A stretch of DNA of 64,000 bases, from assembly GCA_009733775.1 (NCBI GenBank), contig WOGZ01000003.1, positions 186,001 through 250,000 on the forward strand, read 5' to 3'. The stretch's first letter is position 1, and each line of letters begins with the position of its first letter. Below the pieces are notes generated by a model. That model searched no databases, was not told where the DNA came from, and worked only from the letters and a program-made list of their open reading frames with translations. This DNA comes from Alectoria sarmentosa. Lineage: Eukaryota; Ascomycota; Lecanoromycetes; Lecanorales; Parmeliaceae. This document shows, piece by piece, positions 56,641 through 64,000 of the stretch. The position numbers were made by a program, and so were the translations under genes.

Positions 56641-56962
56641 GCGACGACCGGGAGCCTATGAGCTGACCTCTCTAGTCCCTTGGTAACCGGGCTCGGTTAG
56701 GGTATATTAAGTCTCTATGGGCAACAATGATGAGTGAAATGGCTCGGGATAGACATGGGATTGTACAATGCCAGCGCACAGATTACCCGGGCGAAATCCT
56801 TTAATCGACAGCTACACAGTAAATGTTGTAGAGACAGTTGGGCGCTGAGATCACAAGCGAAAACATCTTCGACGACGCGCGACAGTCTGTGGGTCAGGAT
56901 ATACACAGACCACGTTATGGTTGGGGCGACTCGAACGCATCAGTTTGAAAAACGGCATAAGA

Positions 56963-58460
56963 TCACGAGCTTGCAGGGAGATCGTTCCAACGAGCCTCGA
57001 TAATTGCCAACGCTGATCCCCTAGGCTCTTCAATTCCAATAAAGTCAAAGCGAGAGTCAGCTTCTTGAAACAGATGCTTCCATTCCTCCAGATCGCGCTC
57101 GCGGGAATTAAAGGCTCCTAGCATATTCAGGTCCGCTGCTCTGTGCTAGGGTCAGCCGGAGAGCCTCTGGTGGTAATACTCATGTACATACCTGAGTTCT
57201 TTTTCTCTCCACTGCGCTATCTTTCCAGGCTCGGGTAAACATGTGTCTTGGATTACGACCCGCGCGCCGTGCCTCAAAGCCGGTCTCAGATAGCGCAGTA
57301 TCTGTACACTGTACTTATCAGACCAGTTATGGAAGATCCATCGGAAGTAGTAGACATCAGCCTCGACCGGCTGCTCTGCGAAAAAATCATGCGCCATGAA
57401 TTTTACTCGGATGGCTAATTGGGCGGGAAGATCGGAGGCTGCTCCTTCGACGACCTGCGGCATGTCTTGAACGACGACATGAAGAGACTGGTATCTTTGG
57501 GCTAGGGGGATGGCGACATGACCTCTTCCACCGCCGATGTCAACCACCAGGCCGTTTCCAACTCCATCCCAATTGTAGTTGTCGATGATATGAGAAACCT
57601 CAAAACCACGACTTGAGGTATATGCCTTCATGGCGTTCGCGAATCGCGCCGCTCGAAGTGGATCCGAGCCAATTACTTGATAGATAGAACTCCCTGTGTC
57701 GTTCGCAAGAGCAAAACCCTAGGTGACGAATGTACAGTGTCAGTGGCCCTGCTGTGACCGAAATCATCATGGATGCGTTAATCAAGAAACATAACTTACA
57801 GTTTCATTCGCTTCCTGTGAAGCTGGCCATTTCTCCACTGCATCCATAACCTAGAAATGATTCAGCCTCACGATAAACAGCAAATGAACATACGTACTCG
57901 TGTCGCAGCAGGCCACATCTCCTCGCAACCTGTTCTCATCCAGTCGTGCATATGCGGTTCAGTCAGAAGCATGGATGCAGCGGTGTGTGCCACAAAGTCT
58001 TTGCTAGGCTCGGAGAAGACCCGCATCGTCATAGCATGACGGAGAAGACGCCGAAGTAGCTGCTCGTTGAGTCCCGTTGACTCGGCGAGCTGTGTATATG
58101 AGACTTGCTCTCCCACAGAGAATTTCTTTGCAATATCGAATCGCGTGATAGCTTGTAGACAGAGCATATTGTTATGCTAGTGGTATTAAAAAGGTAAGCC
58201 GTTATCTTTCGCATTCTGTGGGAGTCACTGACGCCACCATGATGGAATAAGAGATTAAGCGGCCCCAGAAAGAGGTCATGAAGTTCTGCGGTTGCGTCAA
58301 GCACAGCGTCTTGGTCCTCCAAAAGGCTCTCTGGAAGCGATCTGGACGTAGTTGGCTCAAAAGACGGAGAGGGAAGGGTTTGCTCGACGAGCGACTCATG
58401 TATAGCCTTAACTGATTTGTTTATGACAGCGGCCAGCTTTAAAATATGAGAATTTTCCAT
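56963..58460 (-). CDS. O-methyltransferase, fungal secondary-metabolite type (1)
   Basis: Five exons (58460-58233, 58176-57898, 57850-57800, 57718-57192, 57140-56963) give 420 residues. N-terminal dimerisation/winged-helix part: AITRFDIAKKFSVGEQVSY, then STGLNEQLLRRLLRHAM. The SAM motif is VVDIGGGRGHVAI (Gly248-Gly252) and the catalytic His base is in FRWIFHNWSD (His316). It belongs to the class of caffeate/sterigmatocystin-type O-methyltransferases that methylate phenols. The C-terminal exon (DLNMLGAFNSRERDLEEW) is typical. All four introns (43-81 nt range) keep phase. It lies head-to-tail with the second O-methyltransferase, which starts 1.7 kb away on the same strand. Confidence 0.9.
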
Positions 58461-58771
58461 CTCGAAGGAGTTGGAACATACTCGAACGCGCGGAGACCAG
58501 CCCTGCACTATATACCGCACTTCCAAAAATCGATCTCATTGTGCGTAGGAATGCAGGGCTATGGCGGGGTCCTTCGGCGCCCTAGCAGCTGCGCATGCCT
58601 TCCCAAACGAGCCTTGCCAACTTTAGCCGGACGCGGTTTTCATCAATTGAATCTAGGGTGAGACTGTCAAATCACGAGATGCAAGAAGTGCTATTTGAGT
58701 TGGACTGTCGCTGCCCTACGTTGGTATGAATGACTCAACAGCCTTTCAAATTAAGAAAGCTGAAAGCATTT
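58461..58771. other. Spacer between the two O-methyltransferases
   Basis: About 310 bases holding the promoter of the first and terminator of the second O-methyltransferase gene. Nothing specific recognised. Confidence 0.4.
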
Positions 58772-60176
58772 CTAGACAAGAATTGTCCCCATCACGCTCT
58801 CGTAAACCGCTGGCTTGTAAGTCAGCTTCTTGACAAGTTTGAGACCTACTGAACCCAGTATTTCTAGCCATTGAGTCTCTGTACGCTCCCTGGCGCTAAA
58901 GGCGCACATCATACTCAAGTCGATCGAGGTTACATGCCAGTCAACATGGGTGTCGGGAAGAACCATTTCGTCGATCAAAAGCACTGAGCCCTTGTCCATC
59001 GCATGCATGATGCTTTGGAGAATTAGACGGACCCTATCGTCTGAGTGATTGTGCAGTACGCCACGTAAAAAATAGAATTTTGCCCCTATGTCTCTTATTT
59101 AGAACATTTCTCCATCATGTCTTGAAGAACTGGCATACCTTTGATCGGCTGCAACTCGAAGAAGTCGTGGGCCATATTTTCTACGCCTGGAGTCTGAAGC
59201 GCACGATCGATGGTATGCGGCAGATCCTGCAGTACGACACGTCCCGCGACTTGAGGGTAATGAGCTTTGAATTCGGCACATTGATGGCCGATGCCCCCTC
59301 CGACGTTGACAAACACGGGAGCTTCTGAGTTCCACGATTTTGCCTCTTCTTCCACTGGATACACAGATAGCCATGTCTCGGCACCTTCACGCCGAGAGGC
59401 CATGTATTGATTGAAGTACTCCAGATTCTTTGGGTGGTGTTCGAACCACTCGAAAGCTCCCAGTTCTGTCTTCCAAGCATCTTGGAATACTGAATGATAA
59501 TGATCGGACGGATTTTGGTACTTGATCTTTTCCAGAAATCTGGGCAGTGCCTGGTACTGTGGGCCGATTGTTTCGAAACTAAAGAATAATGAGTGTTGGG
59601 AGTAAACCGAGTAAGGCGATCGAACAAAGTGAGCCACTCACCAGTGATTGATACCTGCTTGGTTACCCTTAACAGCCAAATTCTTGGTGACATTGTTTGT
59701 AGTATATGTGTCTTCTCCAGTTTCATTGATGACCCCTACTGAAGAAAGGTATCTCAGGAGACGGCCTGAAACGAGATCATTATGGGTATTCTAGTAGATA
59801 GGTGAATAGGCTTCTGAACCTAAGAGGTGACGATCGGCCCCAGTACTTTCTGCAAGGTCCACAACGCTGAGTGGAGTTTCACTTGCACTCAATGACTCAA
59901 AAAGCGCGAGGTCGAATCCAACACGAACGACTGAGGTTTGTAGGTGCTGGTAGAGTCAATTACTATACAGCATTTGATGCTTTGGATACGGATCGATCTG
60001 GGATTGGAAGGAGACAGGCTTGAGGACACGCTCACGTAATAGCCAAGCCTGTGCACCGTATCATCATAGCTTTCCAGTGAGTATGTCAGATCACGAAGCA
60101 CGGTCTGTAGCTTTCTGCGACCGACTTCATCAGCTGCGTCAGCTAGCAATGCTACTTGATCTACAAGGCTTTCCAT
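58772..60176 (-). CDS. O-methyltransferase, fungal secondary-metabolite type (2)
   Basis: Five exons (60176-60036, 59946-59820, 59765-59642, 59578-59139, 59085-58772) give 381 residues. N-terminal part: LQTSVVRVGFDLALFESL and STGADRHLLGRLLRYLSSVG. SAM motif VNVGGGIGHQCAEF (Gly224-Gly228); catalytic His289 in RGVLHNHSDD; then SVLLIDEMVLPD and DLSMMCAFSARERTETQW. It belongs to the same broad family as its neighbour but has diverged strongly, so the two probably act on different hydroxyls. All four introns join in phase. An inner frame that ignores the introns would end early after the SAM domain. Confidence 0.9.
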
Positions 60177-61250
60177 TGTGTCTGAAGAGGGTTGCACGAG
60201 GGAAAGCTGGAAAGAATGGCGGAAGAGGGGCCTCACAGTCGGATATGACAGTGACTGTGCCCTTTACAGCTATTACCAGCAAAGCAACTTCTCAGATAGC
60301 CAATGGTGTTCTGCAATTTCCAAAAGGGTAGGTTTTGCCGGCCCAGGCGAGGAGTCATGCAGTCATGAAAATTCGATTCACGCAGCAAATTGCTTGCCAT
60401 TGTTGGGACTACCCACCAACCGAATCGCTCATCCTCGAGTCTGGGAAGGACTATTGACATCCTATTTATACCGAGTTGCTAGACTCTTTGGCCATGCGAG
60501 TGCATGAATTGAAACCAGCTGTGGCATTAAGGCTACTCTTGCAAACAGTGTTTGGAAATATGTTTTATGTGGTTGCAGAAGAGGTAGCCTTTAGACGCTA
60601 GCATTAATTCATGCACAACACGAGGGGAATTTCGGTAATGAAAGTAGGTGCGGGACGGCCGCTTACTGGTCACTAATTGGTCCGATTTCTCCGACGACTA
60701 CAATTGCTGCTCCTCAATTGGTACCTATTATTATTATCTCAAAGTGTTTGAGATGCATGAGATGCATGAGATGCATGAGATGCATGAGATGCATGAGATG
60801 CATGAGATACATGAGATACATGATATATATACATGCGGAAATACCATACCAACTGGATCGACATTCATTATATAAATCCTGCTCAATGCTTGAGGGGTAA
60901 TTAAATACGTCCACGGGCCTTGACATGTCATCATCTCTTCGGTTCGAAACTGCCTTCTTGTCAGCCTAACGCCCCAATGTCACCATCTGCAAGCCATCGG
61001 GCCTTTTCATCTTTTGCGGGTCTGGATTATTCTTTGTCTCACTAATTGAAGTGTATGTAACGTCCGAAGTGGATCGGATCAATTGCTGACCAGAATCTGA
61101 TACGGGGTGCTTCAACCAACTCGTCCAACGTTAACATTTGTACATAACCTTGGATTGCAGTGGCAGGCTACTATCTTGGCTTGTCCTCATAAATATCCGA
61201 CCGTTTCACTGATTGCGTCTTGCTTCTCCTACATCACTCGAACAAACTAA
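60177..61250. other. Divergent intergenic region with minisatellite
   Basis: About 1.07 kb between the second O-methyltransferase and the rhodopsin-like gene. Holds the 9-bp repeat at 60752-60823 and otherwise only frames made by that repeat. Confidence 0.5.
60752..60823. repeat. 9-bp tandem repeat, eight copies
   Basis: GATGCATGA is repeated six times exactly (60752-60805) and then twice as GATACATGA (60806-60823), running into a TA-rich tail. Every reading frame is open, which explains several spurious Met/His/Cys-rich frames here. Confidence 0.95.
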
Positions 61251-62550
61251 ATGTCTCTATCGGCGAGATCTTCACTCACACCACCACTGCTTGCCAATGA
61301 AGACAAAGGGTCATTTGTAATAGCAGTGTTTTGGGTCGAGACTGGAGTCGCTATTCTGTTCGTATGCGGACGCTTCTATGCAAGAATGCTCATCGGTGCG
61401 CTTGGTCTCGACGACTGGTCCATGCTTCTTACCGTAGTAAGCCAGTCCCTCTCTTTTTGGTCTTCATATAACCAAAGCTGACTGGGCGCAACAGATCCTC
61501 CTTACCGCTGTAAGTGCTGTGCAAACTAGTACGTCAAATCTCGGAGGCTTTCGACACTTTGTTTATGTGCCTCGGGAGAACGTCAATCAAGTTCTCCTGA
61601 ACGCCTACATTTTTCAAACATTGACAACTATTGCCCTCGGCACCAGCAAATTCTCTGTAGGATACTTGATCCTACGGCTATTTTCGACCGGCTCGGTCAA
61701 GCGCAGGTGGTTTGTCTGGGGGCTGATAATATTTACCTGCATATACAACTGGGTAGAAGTCGTCTTGATATGGTTTCAGTGTAGGCCTTCAAGAGCAATA
61801 TGGGATCTCAATACACCAGGTACTTGTTGGAGTCTTGAAGCAAAGTTGAACAACATATACGTTGGCACTAGTGAGTAAACTTGATCAATTCATGCCAATG
61901 AGGGAGCTGAATCTATTTCTAGCCTACAACATTGTCATCGATTTTATTCTTGCTTTACTTCCTGCTATAACTATATGGAAGCTGAAGCTGGGTCTGGGTC
62001 AACGAGTGTCTCTTTCTATTCTTTTGGGTCTTGGTCTCCTGTAAGTTCCTTCCACTTGTGGCTCGCAAAATTCCTGTATTGAAGTACTACCCTAGGGCTG
62101 GCGTGTGCGCTATCGTCAAGATTACTTACGTACGTTTGCTAAGGAACGTCTCGGACGAGACATGTAAGTCCACTCAACCTCGCTACTAGAACGGTACCAC
62201 TCACTACCACAGGGGGCAATATTCAATTGGAGCTTTGGAATGGCTCCGAAGTCTTCGTGATAATCATATGTGGCAGCATAGCGCCCTTGAAAGTCCTCTG
62301 GGATCGGTACATCAAGAAGACGCGCCATGTTCCAGTGAAAGCTTACAACCATGGGCATACGGGAAATGGCTATATCGAGATGTCGGGAAAGCGTGGGAAC
62401 AAAGCCAGTCAATTAAGCTCCACTACAGAGAATGATGGACGAAAGGGGATAACTGCAACAACAGAAATTGACATCACCGGCGAGAGGAAGGTGGACCCTT
62501 CTCATGAATTTGTTTCAGACAACTTATCTCCGTCACGGGTCTCGTGGTAG
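61251..62550 (+). CDS. Fungal rhodopsin-domain integral membrane protein (PTH11-related)
   Basis: Five exons (61251-61436, 61495-61870, 61923-62040, 62096-62163, 62213-62550) give 361 residues. Hydrophobic helices include FVIAVFWVETGVAILFVCGR, FSVGYLILRLF, WGLIIFTCIYNWVEVVLIWF and the pair NIVIDFILALLPAITIWKL and LLGLGLLAGVCAIVKITYV. The motif GLDDWSML after helix two and the conserved C-x-W/C-W pattern (FQCRPSRAIWD, GTCWS) are those of the Pezizomycotina rhodopsin-like family near PTH11. The tail after SIAPLKVLWDR is polar and cytoplasmic. Members are common around secondary-metabolite clusters; ligand unknown. Four phase-checked introns. Confidence 0.88.
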
Positions 62551-63886
62551 CTGATCCTCTTCCAAAGTCTTTCAGTGTCGCGTCCTTGTAATTTTGATGA
62601 GGGCCATAATGTATCCATTCTTTCACAGCAGAGAGTGTAACGCTAAAAAGGAAACGTTGTCGTAACAAAAACCTATAGATCGTTTACCGGTTCACTGTAT
62701 TTGCTCAAGCCAGCACAAATCGCACTCATTTGCTAGCGCCGGCATTGATGCTGACCGAGACATCGAGGTTCAGACAAAATCTCCGCCCAGTTCATGCAGT
62801 CATGCAAGGTAAAGTTTAGGTAGGGGTCAGAATGCCTCCTTGGTCCCCAAGACACGCTAAACTTTCTTCTGAACCGTAGACGATCAAAGCCAAAACGATC
62901 ATCTGAAAGCGTACCGGCTTGAAGAATCCATCAATCACCAACAGCCTCTCCGTAGTCTTCCTCCAACTTATCCTTTCTTAAATTACACGAAATACTAGAT
63001 GACGAAGAAACCGACCCACGAATAGAACGCAGTCTGACTCAGATTGATGACCTCGCATAATGGCGAGGTGCATACATAACATGCACATCAGGGAACGAGA
63101 ACTTTCATTCGCACCCTCAAGCCGTAGGACTGCATGACACGTTAGTGCTGACTGTCGGGTGCGACGGCATTATGTATCGAGAAATGTAACGCTTCACTGG
63201 GACGACACTGGGCTGGAGGACGACACACACCCAATTTCTAAGGTGTATTCATATCCGTGGTCTAGTGTATGCATAGAAGGCATGATGAATTCCACCATGC
63301 ACAAGTTTTGGGGATGGGGGGAAACGAGCCGAGGGACTGCATGCCCCTCGTTCTCAACTCGTCGACATGCATGACGAATGCAACTAAAGATATGGCTGAA
63401 ATACATTGTACACATTGAATCTTCCGAAGCGTGGAAAGCTTTGGCATGACGCTCGGAAATAAATTGAAATTAGAATGCATCCACACTTGTCGAGTAATCG
63501 TGCAACGCAACTTAGCTCGCCAGAGGATCTCCCGGGGCGCCGGGCAGCCCGTAAGTCTCGACTCTCGATTGCATGTTGCCGAGACAATGGTACTAGATTA
63601 GCACGAGGCTGGCCTTGGCGATTTAGTAAGCAAGTCCAGGAATGGTAAGTACATAATCCTTGCTTGTGAAAATCACGAGTCATGCCGCCAACTCTTTTCT
63701 CCTACGTACTCGCGCTGCATCTTTTTCCCCACCGTTACAGCATGTACCTATTGCCAAGTTTGACTGCCAAGCTCGTCTTTCGTGAAGCCAGCCTTCGCCC
63801 TCGTTCCTTTCGCCTCAACTAGGCTCAACGACAACAACAATTCAAACAGTTTTCTGCGCCGAGGTAGTCATTTTCAACCTAACATC
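62551..63886. other. Long stretch without supported gene
   Basis: About 1.3 kb. Frames are short and overlapping on both strands. The last 200 bases are pyrimidine-rich and probably the promoter of the gene starting at 63887. Confidence 0.45.
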
Positions 63887-64000
63887 ATGGCACTCCTCTA
63901 CACCGACAAGCCTCTTTCTCTCATTCAAACTCCCCACAAGCAAACAGGCAAGGTCCGTCATCACATCCCCCCTATCCACATCCTACTCACTGCCCTCCAC
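63887..64000 (+). CDS. Start of a gene cut by the window end
   Basis: ATG in good context (ATCATGG) after a CAACAACAACAATTC-type leader. It begins MALLYTDKPLSLIQTPHKQT; a GTCCGT donor may follow after the Lys near 63952. Too short to name. Confidence 0.5.
   Translation, partial: MALLYTDKPLSLIQTPHKQTGKVRHHIPPIHILLTALH

Larger units (their letters stand above)
54565..56962. other. Long intergenic region inside the cluster
   Basis: About 2.4 kb between NRPS-like and O-methyltransferase genes with no supported ORF. It holds a triplicated bZIP-like 12-mer (56466-56501) and partly repeated CGTCC-containing words near 56284-56305 and 56523-56543, perhaps remains of a small transposon. Confidence 0.5.

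Noticed and set aside
60752..60823. Could the repeat be a CRISPR array?
   Set aside because: Units are 9 bp with no spacers, in a eukaryotic context.
60648..60934. Met/His/Glu and Cys/Met/Arg repeat frames on both strands
   Set aside because: Arise solely from the 9-bp tandem repeat, which is open in all frames.

Overview
The window looks like nuclear DNA of a filamentous ascomycete (Pezizomycotina, perhaps Leotiomycetes; the class is a guess). Genes are split by introns of about 45-80 nt with GT/AG ends. Families typical of this group are present: fungal rhodopsin-like membrane protein, CorA-like membrane protein, stand-alone PNP_UDP effector domain, an A-T-TE NRPS-like enzyme, and a retroelement ruined by RIP.

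Layout. Positions 1-6.8 kb are an extremely AT-rich block holding a Ty3/gypsy retrotransposon in one orientation (zinc knuckle, protease, RT, RNase H, integrase), full of stop codons and catalytic-residue losses of the C-to-T/G-to-A kind. From 7.4 to 33 kb is a normal gene-bearing region: flavin phenol hydroxylase, cystathionine beta-synthase, LrgA/LrgB-type membrane protein, a small membrane-anchored protein, a secreted propeller-like protein, two neighbouring release-factor-like (ICT1/Pth4 type) genes that both lack the GGQ triplet, a charged coiled-coil protein, glutathione S-transferase, IAH1-like esterase, a disordered nuclear protein and glutamate 5-kinase (Pro1). From 33 to 48 kb come a mucin-like membrane protein, a small helical protein next to a PNP_UDP domain protein, a CorA-like gene with an apparent one-base frameshift, and housekeeping genes: Atp23, Aurora kinase, Tip41, Cbp3 and an HD-domain protein.

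From 49.8 to 62.6 kb the content is that of a small secondary-metabolite cluster: a methyltransferase pseudogene with three independent lesions, an unknown 242-residue ORF, an intact NRPS-like A-T-TE enzyme, two intact O-methyltransferases and a rhodopsin-like integral membrane protein. Enzymes with the A-T-TE layout usually join two aryl-alpha-keto acids, so the inferred product is an O-methylated aromatic dimer (quinone or furanone type). Product identity cannot be read from the sequence. The last 114 bases hold the start of another gene cut by the window end.

Many genes were rebuilt here by splicing: translated frames were joined at GT/AG sites and the phases checked. Exon limits are given in each entry. 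No tRNA, rRNA or CRISPR array was found. The strongest oddities are the pair of GGQ-less release-factor-like genes, the decayed methyltransferase inside an otherwise intact cluster, and the frameshifted CorA-like gene.
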